From positions 1-23,212 of the forward strand of contig JAAXGF010000069.1 of assembly GCA_012267605.1 (NCBI GenBank): 23,212 nucleotides of DNA, read 5' to 3'. Source of the DNA: Alphaproteobacteria bacterium (GTDB lineage Bacteria > Pseudomonadota > Alphaproteobacteria > JAAXGF01). Below the pieces are notes generated by a model. It saw only the letters and a list, made by a program, of their open reading frames with translations. It had not been told where the DNA came from and did no database searches. This document shows positions 15,755 through 23,212 of this stretch, piece after piece (the stretch's first letter is position 1; each line of letters opens with the position of its first letter). A program made the translations under genes and the position numbers.

Positions 15755-16765
15755 CTAATTCTCCAGCACAAGTGCGTATTGTTTCGAAAACATTTTCTTC
15801 TCGTGCCTGAGCAACCTAAACCCGGCCGCAACCATTTCGTCCGCCAACTCCTGTCCCGAAAGCTCGTCGCGGTCGTTCCAATCGATAACCAAAACGCGCG
15901 TGCCTTGGCGAAGCTGTTCGCGCATTCGCGCAATGAATCGTTTTCGATCATCGGTCTTGATGAACGGGATCGCGTTGACCGAAAGCACGACATCCACGCC
16001 CGCCGGTATCCGGGGATCGTCACTGCCAGATTCGATGAACGACACATTGTCAATTTTTTCTTTGACAAGCCGTTTTTCAAGGTAACGAAGCATATTCGGT
16101 TCGTGATCGATGGCGTATACCCGGCCGTGCGGCACTGCGCGCGCCAATCGGACGGTGAAGTAACCGGTCCCGGAACCGATATCAGCTACGATCATGCCGT
16201 CCTTCAATTGTAGTAGCTTGAGAACCTCGTCGGGTTTCTGCCATTCGAAACGCCGGGGGTGATCGTAATGCACCGACCAAGCGACGGGATCTTCAAACCC
16301 CGGCATCTTTTTCTCTTCTTTCTTTTTCTCGGGTTGCTTTGCGGTCCCCGTATCAGGAGCCTGGCATCCATCGTCGTTAGCGCATGCCTCGTATGCCCAT
16401 GCGCGCATTCTCTCACCAGCGCTCGGGGAGGCCGGACGAAAGCGCATATTTCCGCCGTCGTGATCCACGGCGATCAGACCCATATTCTGAAGTTCGTAAG
16501 CAGCACGCAGCAGGCGGGGTCTGGCAATTCTTGTGGCCTGAGCTATCGCTCCATCGGTAAAATCGCCATAGGGAACTCGGCAGACGATCGTTCGCATTAC
16601 CGGATCCGCGCTGATGCGCAAAATGGACCGGATATCCTCAAGCCACGTGGTGAATTCGTGCAAACCGCCGGATCGGTAATTCCATTTTGAATTTTCGGCG
16701 AATGCCGGGACAACGAAGTACGCGTAAGCGATAGCGGTAATGCAGATGTATCGTGCAGCCTTCAA
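15755..16765 (-). CDS. Exported class I SAM methyltransferase with N-terminal winged-helix-like segment
   Basis: The best start is TTG at 16765, because GGAGG lies 5 nt ahead. It gives 336 residues beginning with a clean signal peptide (MKAARYICITAIAYAY...AFA, cleavage near residue 23). The frame can be extended to ATG 16798 or GTG 16822, but without ribosome sites. Residues about 50-112 look like a winged helix: ADPVMRTIVCRVPYGDFTD, then ARPRLLRAAYELQNMGLIAVD. A Lys/Glu-rich linker (about 142-153) follows. The methyltransferase domain starts at FEDPVAWSVHYDHPRRFEWQKPDEV and has SAM motif I VADIGSGTGYFTVRLA (about 193-208) and acidic motif YAIDHEPNML. Similar methyltransferases with signal peptides are known, but the winged-helix segment is unusual. 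The substrate is unknown. Confidence 0.8.
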   Translation of the reverse strand: MKAARYICITAIAYAYFVVPAFAENSKWNYRSGGLHEFTTWLEDIRSILRISADPVMRTIVCRVPYGDFTDGAIAQATRIARPRLLRAAYELQNMGLIAVDHDGGNMRFRPASPSAGERMRAWAYEACANDDGCQAPDTGTAKQPEKKKEEKKMPGFEDPVAWSVHYDHPRRFEWQKPDEVLKLLQLKDGMIVADIGSGTGYFTVRLARAVPHGRVYAIDHEPNMLRYLEKRLVKEKIDNVSFIESGSDDPRIPAGVDVVLSVNAIPFIKTDDRKRFIARMREQLRQGTRVLVIDWNDRDELSGQELADEMVAAGFRLLRHEKKMFSKQYALVLEN

Positions 16766-16866
16766 CCTATCCTCCAGCAAACGTAATGCTGATGGCATGG
16801 CTGTGCTGTTACTGCAAACCACCAGCGCATAGATGTGTCGGATTTACCTGCTTGACGGAAAAATAA

Positions 16867-17247
16867 TCAAGGGGATGAATCTATTGAATCACCGCGAAGA
16901 CGGTCCAACGCTCTTCGATTGGCTTTGGTGGGACGGCCCATTCCGCGCGAGCGTGAGTGAACTTCCTGCGGCCCAGCTTCGATTGGGGCGAGATCTTCGT
17001 ACAATAAACGCGCCTCGGGTGCCGGCCCCCGACGATGTCCCAGTGCGAGAATTTTCACCACCCGAATCAGCTTCGCCTGGGGAAAGGTCAGCACGTCGCC
17101 GATTCGTACAGTAGCATGGGCTTTGAGCACCCTAGTTTTGTTGACCCTTACCTTCCCTGCTGCACAGACCTGGCTCGCCAAGGAGCGGCTTTTGAAAAAA
17201 CGCGCGTACCACAGCCACTTGTCAATCCGAAGAATATTTTCGCTCAT
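16867..17247 (-). CDS. S4-domain RNA-binding protein (HslR-like)
   Basis: This 126-residue protein has an N-terminal S4 domain (about residues 6-56: LRIDKWLWYARFFKSRSLASQVCAAGKVRVNKTRV, then VRIGDVLTF) and a basic C-terminal tail (RSRGMGRPTKANRRALDRL). E. coli Hsp15/HslR, the nearest known relative, binds stalled 50S subunits carrying peptidyl-tRNA and is heat induced. Whether this protein does the same is inferred only. Its ATG overlaps the stop of the helicase gene by 4 bp (ATGA), so the two are translationally coupled, which fits a shared RNA-related task. Confidence 0.92.
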   Translation of the reverse strand: MSENILRIDKWLWYARFFKSRSLASQVCAAGKVRVNKTRVLKAHATVRIGDVLTFPQAKLIRVVKILALGHRRGPAPEARLLYEDLAPIEAGPQEVHSRSRGMGRPTKANRRALDRLRGDSIDSSP

Positions 17248-19709
17248 GCGCGTCCATTCATGACCGCGAGTTTAGCGAATGGCGAATCCGGGTTAAGGCG
17301 CCGTCCCCGGGATTGCCGCCACGCTGCTTTTTTGGTCCCTACAAGACGAAAACCGCTGTCCTCTTGGACCGCACGATAACCGAATTGCAGCAAAACGGCG
17401 GGGAGTTCATCCACCTCGCAAACGCACCTATCGACTAAATCCGATGACGAGACGACAGTGCCACGACGCGCTCTGCGGCGAAGCCACGCTGACATCCGTT
17501 CGGCGCTATCGACCCGAATCGCGCGCGGCCCTTTGATGGCGTACCCGATAGCATCGTAAAACGTCAGCGGCAAATCCCTGTCGACCGTTACCGCGTGCGT
17601 AGTTGGTACCGCCGGTACCGGGTAGTAATCTGCAGAAACCGCCCACAGAAGGGCGCGAAACGCCAACCGGCGAGGCCTCAACATGGACGCCAGGTATACC
17701 CAGTCTAGCCCCAGGCGAACCCCCATGGCGGCCAAGACGCCGCGCTCGGACTTGGTCAAAGCGGCGATCTGTGACTGCACCCGGGATCTCGGCAGCGCAC
17801 CCAAACACTCCGCAATCTGAAAAAGCATACCGCGCGCAGCTCCCGAAAGCCTTGCGTCCCGGGCGCGCAGAAGCGGCCCAGCGCTTATTCGCATATGATC
17901 ATCGAACCAAGAGCGCATACGGCCTTCAATGCGCGTTCGAACCGCTCCTTCCAACAGTTCGCTAGCCAATGGAAAGAGCCGAGGAGCGAGTGGGCTGGGG
18001 CCGCGGCACAAACGCGCCACCGCCTCACCGTGCCAAAGAACGCGCGCATGATCGTCAATTTGAAATGCTTCGGGTCCATCCTCCGCCAAGCGGGTTGCGC
18101 GGCGCTCGATCTCACCACGCAAGGCCCGCCGGGCGGCGTTGAAGAATGCCTTGACCTGGGCGTGTTCAGCGTTGATATCGGGTTTGAACCGGAATCCCTC
18201 CAAGCGACCTACGAAATGGCCCTCGACGGCGACGGCGCCATCATCGTTGACTTCTGCTGCTAATACTTTGCCGGCCCCACGCATCAACAATGCGGATCGG
18301 CGATCGACGAACCGCTGGTTCAGCCTATCATGCAGCGTGTCCGACAACCGATCCTCGATCGCGCGGGTTCGTTCCCGCCAGCACGCTGCGTCCATCAGCC
18401 AGCCGGAACGGTGTGAGATGTAGGTCCAGGTTCGGATGTTCGCGATTCGCATCATTAACGTATCGATATCGCCGTCGGACCGGTCGAGCCTTTCCACCGA
18501 TCGGGCCACCCAGTCCTCGGGAAGCTGGCCACCACCATCGATCAAACATCGAAAAATTCGACCCAACAAACGGACGTGTGTATCCGTCATCGTCTTGCAG
18601 AAATCCGGAATCCGACAAACCTCCCAAATGGGCTGAACAGCCTCCGGCGTCGACGTTCGCCGCATCATTTCCGGGTCGCGTGCGAGCTCGCACAAGGCCC
18701 GATAATCGTCCGCCACAGGTGCTCGCATCAGCCCGGATTTCTTGGGCGCCTCTTCCAAACCACGCAATAGCGTGGTGAGCGAGTGGGTCGATGGCTGTGC
18801 ATTACGCCAATAAACCGCGCGAAGAAGCGGAAATCGGTGCTTCTCGATCGCCTCCACAGTCTCCGCCGCTAGACCCGGCGCCTCTGCGGTGGTACCGAAG
18901 CGACCGTCGTTCAGATGGCGCCCGGCTCGCCCGGCAATCTGGGCCAGCTCGGCGACGGTCAGGGCACGCACGGCGTGACCGTCGAACTTCGCCAGCTCGC
19001 CGAATGCCACCAGGTTGACGTCCATATTCAACCCCATGCCAATGGCATCGGTTGCCACCAAATAGTCGACCTCGCCGGCCTGGTACATCGCCACTTGCGC
19101 ATTGCGCGTGCGCGGACTCAGCGCTCCAAGCACGACCGCGGCACCGCCCCTTTGACGCCGCAAAATTTCGGCAAGCGCGTAAACATCGACCGCGGAAAAC
19201 GCCACAACAGCGCTGCGTGGCGGCAGGCGAGCAAGCTTCTTGCGTCCGGCGTACGCGAGCTTGGACAGGCGTGGACGCGACACATGCGCGACACCCGGCA
19301 CTAGCCGCGTCAGCACAGACCGCATTGTGTCGGCCCCTAGAAACAAAGTCTCGTCCAGACCGCGGGCATTGAGTATGCGGTCGGTGAATACGTGGCCCCG
19401 CTCGGGATCGGCCGCCAGCTGGACCTCGTCGATTGCAACGAAGGCAACCCGGCGATGCGCCGGCATCGACTCCACGGTACACACGAAGTAGCGCGCACTG
19501 GCGGGTGCGACCTTTTCCTCACCCGTGATCAATGCCACTGCAACAGCCCCCACGGCTCGGACCACCCGATCATAAACCTCGCGTGCCAAAAGCCGGAGCG
19601 GCAAGCCAATGATGCCGCTGTTGTGTGCCAGCATGCGCTCTACGGCGAAGTGGGTCTTGCCCGTGTTTGTCGGGCCAAGCAAAGCAGTCAAGCGGGGATT
19701 TTCGTTCAT
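17244..19709 (-). CDS. SUV3-like superfamily 2 RNA helicase
   Basis: The protein has 821 residues from ATG 19709. The open frame reaches 19748 but the extra residues are not typical. It resembles the mitochondrial RNA helicase SUV3, which unwinds RNA for degradation. Walker A is GPTNTGKT (12-19), Walker B is the unusual DEVQ (94-97) typical of SUV3, and the second RecA domain has VVLGALSPRTRNAQVAMYQAGEVDYLVATDAIGMGLNMDV and QIAGRAGR. A long C-terminal half (about 350-821) is alphaproteobacterial in type and includes basic RRRARRGTVV and FGYRAVQEDSGFRLVG segments. In bacteria the role is untested. An RNA turnover or ribosome role is inferred from SUV3 and from the overlapping S4 gene. Confidence 0.92.
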   Translation of the reverse strand: MNENPRLTALLGPTNTGKTHFAVERMLAHNSGIIGLPLRLLAREVYDRVVRAVGAVAVALITGEEKVAPASARYFVCTVESMPAHRRVAFVAIDEVQLAADPERGHVFTDRILNARGLDETLFLGADTMRSVLTRLVPGVAHVSRPRLSKLAYAGRKKLARLPPRSAVVAFSAVDVYALAEILRRQRGGAAVVLGALSPRTRNAQVAMYQAGEVDYLVATDAIGMGLNMDVNLVAFGELAKFDGHAVRALTVAELAQIAGRAGRHLNDGRFGTTAEAPGLAAETVEAIEKHRFPLLRAVYWRNAQPSTHSLTTLLRGLEEAPKKSGLMRAPVADDYRALCELARDPEMMRRTSTPEAVQPIWEVCRIPDFCKTMTDTHVRLLGRIFRCLIDGGGQLPEDWVARSVERLDRSDGDIDTLMMRIANIRTWTYISHRSGWLMDAACWRERTRAIEDRLSDTLHDRLNQRFVDRRSALLMRGAGKVLAAEVNDDGAVAVEGHFVGRLEGFRFKPDINAEHAQVKAFFNAARRALRGEIERRATRLAEDGPEAFQIDDHARVLWHGEAVARLCRGPSPLAPRLFPLASELLEGAVRTRIEGRMRSWFDDHMRISAGPLLRARDARLSGAARGMLFQIAECLGALPRSRVQSQIAALTKSERGVLAAMGVRLGLDWVYLASMLRPRRLAFRALLWAVSADYYPVPAVPTTHAVTVDRDLPLTFYDAIGYAIKGPRAIRVDSAERMSAWLRRRARRGTVVSSSDLVDRCVCEVDELPAVLLQFGYRAVQEDSGFRLVGTKKAAWRQSRGRRLNPDSPFAKLAVMNGRA

Positions 19710-19876
19710 GGTGTCACGTCTTTGAATGCCCGGCGACCAACCAGCCATATGGCTTGGCGGCAGTTAAGTTACCGGCGTGCGAGCGATTTTGCGCTTCGCA
19801 AGCGGACCATGGCGCGATACCGATGGCGGTGTACCACATCCGCCGGCGAGTGTACACCGCCAGCCGTCTTTCATTG

Positions 19877-19906
19877 CTTGCACGGCGAAACGCGTGGGAT
19901 TATCGA
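19877..19906 (+). promoter_or_regulatory. Possible sigma-32 promoter of htpG
   Basis: CTTG (19877-19880) is followed by 18 nt and ATTATCGAT (from 19899), similar to the alphaproteobacterial RpoH pattern CTTG-N17/18-CYTATnT. A start near 19911 would give a leader of about 30 nt before the ATG of htpG. The -10 match is imperfect, so this rests partly on htpG being a common RpoH target. Confidence 0.35.
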
Positions 19907-19942
19907 TACACGACGATGATCCCTGCCACGGAGAAAGGCACA

Positions 19943-21835
19943 ATGGCAAAGAAAACGCCGAAGGCGGAAACACACGCCTTTCAAGCTCAAGTTGGCCGGC
20001 TGCTCGATATCGTCGCCAACTCGTTTTACAGTCATAAGGAGATTTTCCTCCGCGAACTGATTTCCAACGCGTCCGACGCCTGCGACCGTTTGCGCTACGC
20101 TGCCCTCACGGCACCCGAGCTGTTAGACGCCAACGCCGATCTCAAGATCACCCTCTCCATCAACAAAAACGCCAAGGAACTCACGGTCACGGACAATGGA
20201 ATCGGCATGACCCACGACGAGCTTGCGTCGGACTTGGGGACCATCGCACGGTCGGGGACATCCGAGTTCATGTCCCATTTGAGTGGCGATGCGGCCAAGG
20301 ACATGTCCTTGATCGGTCAGTTTGGCATGGGCTTCTACTCGGCTTTCATGGTCGCCGACCAAGTCACCGTGACCAGCCGCAAGGCAGGGGACGACGCATG
20401 CTGGACGTGGCGTTCCGACGGCAAGGGCGAATTCACTCTATCGCCGACCGACAGTGGCGAGCGCGGCACAGCTATAACCTTGAATCTGCGCAAAGGAGAC
20501 GCCGAATTCCTCGAACCCGCGCGCCTTCGGACCATCGTAAAAACCTATTCCGACCACATCGCCCTGCCGATCGTCCTCAAGGACGGCGACAAGGAGGACA
20601 CGCTCAACACGGCGTCCGCCTTGTGGACCCGGCCGAAATCCGAGATCAACTCGGAACAATACACGGAATTCTATCGTCACGTCGGCCACTTGGGTGACGA
20701 ACCTTGGTTGGTGATCCACAATCATGTTGAGGGCAAGCTCGAGTACAGAAATCTGTTGTTCGTACCCCAGTCCAAGCCGTTCGATCTGTTCGACGCCGAG
20801 CGCAAGTCGCGGATAAAGCTCTACGTACGGCGCGTATTCATCACCGACGATTGCCAGGACCTAATGCCTGGGTACTTGCGGTTTCTTCGGGGCGTTGTGG
20901 ATTCCGAGGACCTACCGCTCAACGTTAGCCGCGAAATGCTCCAGAACAATCCACTGGTCGCCAAGCTGCGGAGCGGTTTGGTGAAACGAGTCATCGGTGA
21001 ACTGCGCAAGAAAGCGGAGAAGGACGCGGAGGCCTATGCGTCATTTTGGCGGAATTTCGGCAGCGTTCTCAAGGAAGGCATTTACGAGGATTTTGAAAGA
21101 CGCGACGAGTTAATTGGGCTCGCTCGATTCAGCACGACCACTTCGGGCGATAGCTTCATCAGCCTGGCTGACTATATCGGCCGCATGGTCGAGGGCCAGG
21201 ATTCAATCTTTTACATATCCGGGGAGGATACCCAGAGCCTTCGGAAAAGCCCGCAGCTCGAAGCGTTCGACGCCCGTGGCGTTGAAGTGCTTCTTTTGGC
21301 CGATCCGGTGGACGAGTTTTGGCTGCCCGCGGTCGGCGAATACGAAGGCAAGAAATTTGCCTCGGTAACCCAGGGGGGCCTCGATTTAGGCAAAATCGCC
21401 AAGCCGGAAGAAAAGGGTGAAGAGGAAAAATCGGAAGCATCGGAGACTCCCGCCGGAGTTAATGATCTCGTCGCCCTATTCAAGCTCACCCTCAAAGACG
21501 CGGTGAAGGACGTGCGAACCACAGAGCGGCTCACCGATAGCCCCGTTTGCCTGGTCGCGGAGGAGGGCGATGTCGACATGCATCTCAGCCGGCTGTTAAA
21601 ACAACACCGCCGGATCGAGGAAACGGCAACACGCATTCTCGAAATCAACCCGACCCACCCGTTGATAACGTCTCTGGCCACCCGGGTCGGTAACGAGGGG
21701 GCCTCCGAAGAACTCGGGGACGCGGCTTATTTGTTGCTCGACCAAGCACGCATCGTTGAGGGTGAGTCGATACCCGACCCCAGCGCCTTCGCCCGCCGCC
21801 TAGCCGGTGTGATGCAAAAAGGCCTCGCGGTTTAG
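19943..21835 (+). CDS. htpG: Chaperone protein HtpG (bacterial Hsp90)
   Basis: HtpG is a dimeric ATP-driven chaperone that remodels client proteins with DnaK. From ATG 19943 it has 630 residues, the usual length. GGAGAAAGG just upstream supports this start over the ATG at 19916. The N-domain has FLRELISNASDACDRL (Glu38 catalytic, Asn42 ATP/Mg), DNGIGM (84-89) and GQFGMGFYSAF (125-135). The middle domain has GVVDSEDLPLNVSREMLQ with the catalytic-loop Arg, and the C-domain dimerises. The acidic stretch PEEKGEEEKSEASE separates middle and C-terminal domains. The gene diverges from the helicase across about 230 bp and has a possible heat-shock promoter. Confidence 0.97.
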   Translation: MAKKTPKAETHAFQAQVGRLLDIVANSFYSHKEIFLRELISNASDACDRLRYAALTAPELLDANADLKITLSINKNAKELTVTDNGIGMTHDELASDLGTIARSGTSEFMSHLSGDAAKDMSLIGQFGMGFYSAFMVADQVTVTSRKAGDDACWTWRSDGKGEFTLSPTDSGERGTAITLNLRKGDAEFLEPARLRTIVKTYSDHIALPIVLKDGDKEDTLNTASALWTRPKSEINSEQYTEFYRHVGHLGDEPWLVIHNHVEGKLEYRNLLFVPQSKPFDLFDAERKSRIKLYVRRVFITDDCQDLMPGYLRFLRGVVDSEDLPLNVSREMLQNNPLVAKLRSGLVKRVIGELRKKAEKDAEAYASFWRNFGSVLKEGIYEDFERRDELIGLARFSTTTSGDSFISLADYIGRMVEGQDSIFYISGEDTQSLRKSPQLEAFDARGVEVLLLADPVDEFWLPAVGEYEGKKFASVTQGGLDLGKIAKPEEKGEEEKSEASETPAGVNDLVALFKLTLKDAVKDVRTTERLTDSPVCLVAEEGDVDMHLSRLLKQHRRIEETATRILEINPTHPLITSLATRVGNEGASEELGDAAYLLLDQARIVEGESIPDPSAFARRLAGVMQKGLAV

Positions 21836-21873
21836 CGTCGCAAATTTGCAGTTGACGGAATAAGGAAACTTTT

Positions 21874-21900
21874 CCCAATGCCTACGATGCCAGCATTGGG
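21874..21900 (+). terminator. Hairpin downstream of htpG
   Basis: CCCAATGC (21874-21881) and GCATTGGG (21893-21900) form a perfect 8-bp stem with an 11-nt loop, followed by only TTT. It starts 38 nt after the htpG stop. The weak T-run makes it a tentative terminator. Confidence 0.4.
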
Positions 21901-21942
21901 TTTGATCGAAGCCTTATGTTCCGGGCCAGTCTAATCAATCCA

Positions 21943-21961
21943 ACGCTCGAAACTCGAGCGT
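21943..21961. terminator. Short perfect hairpin between htpG and the collagen-like gene
   Basis: ACGCTCGA (21943-21950), loop AAC and TCGAGCGT (21954-21961) give an 8-bp stem with a 3-nt loop, 13 nt beyond the stop of the minus-strand collagen-like gene. Flanking T-runs are absent on both strands. Its place between converging genes suggests a two-way 3'-end structure. Confidence 0.4.
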
Positions 21962-21974
21962 CGCGATTGACCCA

Positions 21975-22472
21975 CTAGGCAGCCTTGGCCGTACTCTTGC
22001 CGCCTTTCGGTCCAGCAGGGCCCTTTTCGCCCTTGGGGCCAATCGGACCTCGATCGCCTTTCGGGCCAGCGTCCCCCTTGGCGCCTCTTTCACCGGCTGG
22101 CCCTCGCGGACCTGTAGCGCCTTTGGGTCCTGCGGCCCCCTTGTCGCCTTTGGGTCCGGCCGCTCCGCGCTCGCCTTTGGCGCCTTTCGCGCCAGCCGGT
22201 CCTACCTTGCCTTGCGGACCACGATCACCTTTCGCGCCGGTCGGTCCGCGATCACCTTTGGCACCTGCGGGGCCAACCTTGCCCGGCGTACCGCGATCAC
22301 CTTTCTCGCCGTTCGCGCCGGGCCTGCCGCGCGCACCCTTGGGACCCTTTAGCTGCTTCTTGTACTCGCTGGCCAAAGTTTCCGCGATCATGTTCACGAC
22401 GGTTTCATCCTTCGTGAGCACGTCAACAACGATATTTCGAACCACGCCTTCAACCCAAGTCAAGTTCGTCAT
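21975..22472 (-). CDS. Collagen-like protein with (Gly-X-Y)39
   Basis: The protein has 165 residues: a 42-residue N-terminal helical segment (MTNLTWVEGVVRN...ASEYKKQLK), 39 unbroken Gly-X-Y triplets (43-159) and a short tail STAKAA. The triplets are rich in GPK, GDR, GAK, GEK and GPA, giving many Lys-Gly-Asp/Glu charge pairs that stabilise bacterial triple helices lacking hydroxyproline. The N-terminal segment could serve as the trimer-forming domain. I see no signal peptide, anchor or LPXTG motif, so it is probably cytoplasmic or exported by an unusual route. Many bacterial collagens are surface or phage tail proteins, but no phage gene is nearby. Its job is unknown. GGAG lies just before the ATG. 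Confidence 0.88.
   Translation of the reverse strand: MTNLTWVEGVVRNIVVDVLTKDETVVNMIAETLASEYKKQLKGPKGARGRPGANGEKGDRGTPGKVGPAGAKGDRGPTGAKGDRGPQGKVGPAGAKGAKGERGAAGPKGDKGAAGPKGATGPRGPAGERGAKGDAGPKGDRGPIGPKGEKGPAGPKGGKSTAKAA
22061..22346. repeat. GGN-rich triplet repeat tract inside the collagen-like gene
   Basis: The Gly-X-Y core produces a 9-bp periodicity with a Gly codon at every third codon. The motif GKVGPAGAKG occurs twice, at triplets 8-10 and 16-18, which suggests expansion by unequal crossing-over. Copy number could vary between strains. Confidence 0.55.
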
Positions 22473-22716
22473 GGCTCCAATGTCCTCGTGAAGTTCATTC
22501 CAATACTAGCCTACAAACCTACACTAAGTGACGCATATTGGGACAATTTCCATATGATTGCACTAAAATAATGCATATCATCGGTACAAAAAATTTATAC
22601 GCCTTATCTGAGATTCGTACTTTGGCTACTTATCAGAAGAAAAACTAACGAAATTTATTGTAATTTAATTGTGGTTTCACTTTACCATTCAGGTCAATGG
22701 TGCTGCGGTGGACAAT
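22473..22716. other. AT-rich intergenic region between gmhA and the collagen-like gene
   Basis: This 244-bp gap between two minus-strand genes is notably AT-rich from about 22540 to 22680. It must hold the promoter of the collagen-like gene. A TATAAATT-like stretch near 22590 on the minus strand is a candidate -10, but I could not pair it with a clear -35. No gene is seen here. Confidence 0.4.
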
Positions 22717-23212
22717 TCAATCCGCCGATTTGAACACCGCCTGCTCGATCAAACCGCAAATGATGTGACCAACGACGATATGGCCCTCTTGAATCTTTTG
22801 TGTTTCCGTCGACGGGACGCAAACCAGATGGTCGCAAAAGGGTGCCATGTCGCGCCCCTCCGAACCGGACAACCCGACAGTAACGACCCGCTTACCGCGC
22901 GCCGCCTTGAGCGCCTCGACGACGTTTGGTGACCGCCCCGAAGTGGAAAGCGCGACCAAGACATCACCCGCGTTGGCAATGGCATCAACCTGGCGGGCGA
23001 ATACCCGATCAAAGCCATGATCGTTGCTCACCGCCGTTAGAATCGACGTATCGGTGGTGAGGGCAACAGCAGGCAAACCCGGTCGGTCGACATCCAGCCT
23101 GCCGACCAATTCCGCGGCCAAATGCTGCGAGTCCGCCGCGCTGCCGCCGTTGCCGAAGAGGATCGCCTTGCCGCCGTCGCGGTAGGCGGCGATCAGCAGC
23201 TCGGCCGCCCGC
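22717..23212 (-). CDS. gmhA: D-sedoheptulose 7-phosphate isomerase GmhA (partial at window end)
   Basis: GmhA converts sedoheptulose 7-phosphate to D-glycero-D-manno-heptose 7-phosphate, the first step to the ADP-heptose of the lipopolysaccharide core. About 165 C-terminal residues are present and the frame runs off the window edge. SIS-domain marks are LFGNGGSAADSQHLAAELVGR, ALSTSGRSPNVVEAL for phosphate binding, and the C-terminal TETQKIQEGHIVVGHIICGLIE, which carries the active-site His. Related SIS proteins such as DiaA are similar, but the conserved Glu and His favour GmhA. Other heptose genes would be expected upstream, outside the window. Confidence 0.88.
   Translation of the reverse strand, partial: RAAELLIAAYRDGGKAILFGNGGSAADSQHLAAELVGRLDVDRPGLPAVALTTDTSILTAVSNDHGFDRVFARQVDAIANAGDVLVALSTSGRSPNVVEALKAARGKRVVTVGLSGSEGRDMAPFCDHLVCVPSTETQKIQEGHIVVGHIICGLIEQAVFKSAD

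Noticed and set aside
18802..19482. 226-codon minus-strand frame overlapping the helicase gene in another phase.
   Set aside because: It lies wholly within the conserved helicase core, and its Cys/Arg/Gly-rich composition is that of a frame shadow.
21985..22491. Long plus-strand open frame opposite the collagen-like gene, itself rich in Gly-Pro.
   Set aside because: The complement of a GGN/CCN repeat is automatically open and Gly/Pro-rich. It lacks a strict Gly-X-Y register and the minus-strand frame has a proper ribosome site and a plausible head domain.

Overview
This window reads as the chromosome of an alphaproteobacterium. The evidence is an Hsp20/DUF1150 pair, a Trm112-like protein of the alphaproteobacterial type that lacks the usual zinc cysteines, a CxxC-bearing chaperedoxin followed by a LON-domain protein, an ftsK-lolA pair and a SUV3-type helicase coupled to an S4 protein. 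I see no insertion sequence, phage gene, CRISPR array, rRNA or tRNA. The lineage below class level is not resolved.

Layout. Positions 1-546 hold the 3' end of a GH65 sugar phosphorylase/hydrolase gene on the plus strand. It faces ftsK-lolA on the minus strand (682-3872), behind which lies an amidase-signature enzyme (4113-5501). A ubiquinone-biosynthesis hydroxylase gene (5639-6898, plus) diverges from the amidase and converges on hsp20-DUF1150 (6949-7668, minus). That pair starts from a very good sigma-32 heat-shock promoter at 7782-7812. Divergent from it is a plus-strand set: chaperedoxin (cnoX-like), LON substrate-binding protein, Trm112-like protein and DUF971 protein (7936-10188). Then come a coiled-coil protein built of 36-residue repeats and, 22 bp on, a class III adenylate cyclase of GAF-GAF-PAS-cyclase-TPR type (10984-13310). 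Its reading frame is broken near 11420. On the minus strand follow dusA, a secreted Sel1-repeat/peptidoglycan-binding protein, an exported methyltransferase with an extra winged-helix-like segment, an S4 RNA-binding protein and a SUV3-like RNA helicase (13327-19709). htpG (19943-21835) diverges from the helicase. The window closes with a cytoplasmic collagen-like protein (21975-22472, minus) and the 3' part of gmhA (22717 to the window end, minus).

How the genes work together. Much of the middle and right side concerns protein quality control: Hsp20, the chaperedoxin, the LON-domain protein and HtpG, with at least one and possibly two heat-shock promoters. The helicase and S4 protein overlap by 4 bp and probably act together on RNA. 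The signalling unit at 10332-13310 is the least ordinary part. The cyclase has the layout of cyanobacterial CyaB1, in which the GAF tandem binds cAMP, and it is paired with an orphan coiled-coil protein with very regular repeats. The other genes worth attention are the exported methyltransferase with its winged-helix-like segment and the small collagen-like protein without a signal peptide. No intergenic stretch exceeds 300 bp. The longest (3873-4112, 7669-7935, 19710-19942, 22473-22716) are promoter-bearing or AT-rich.
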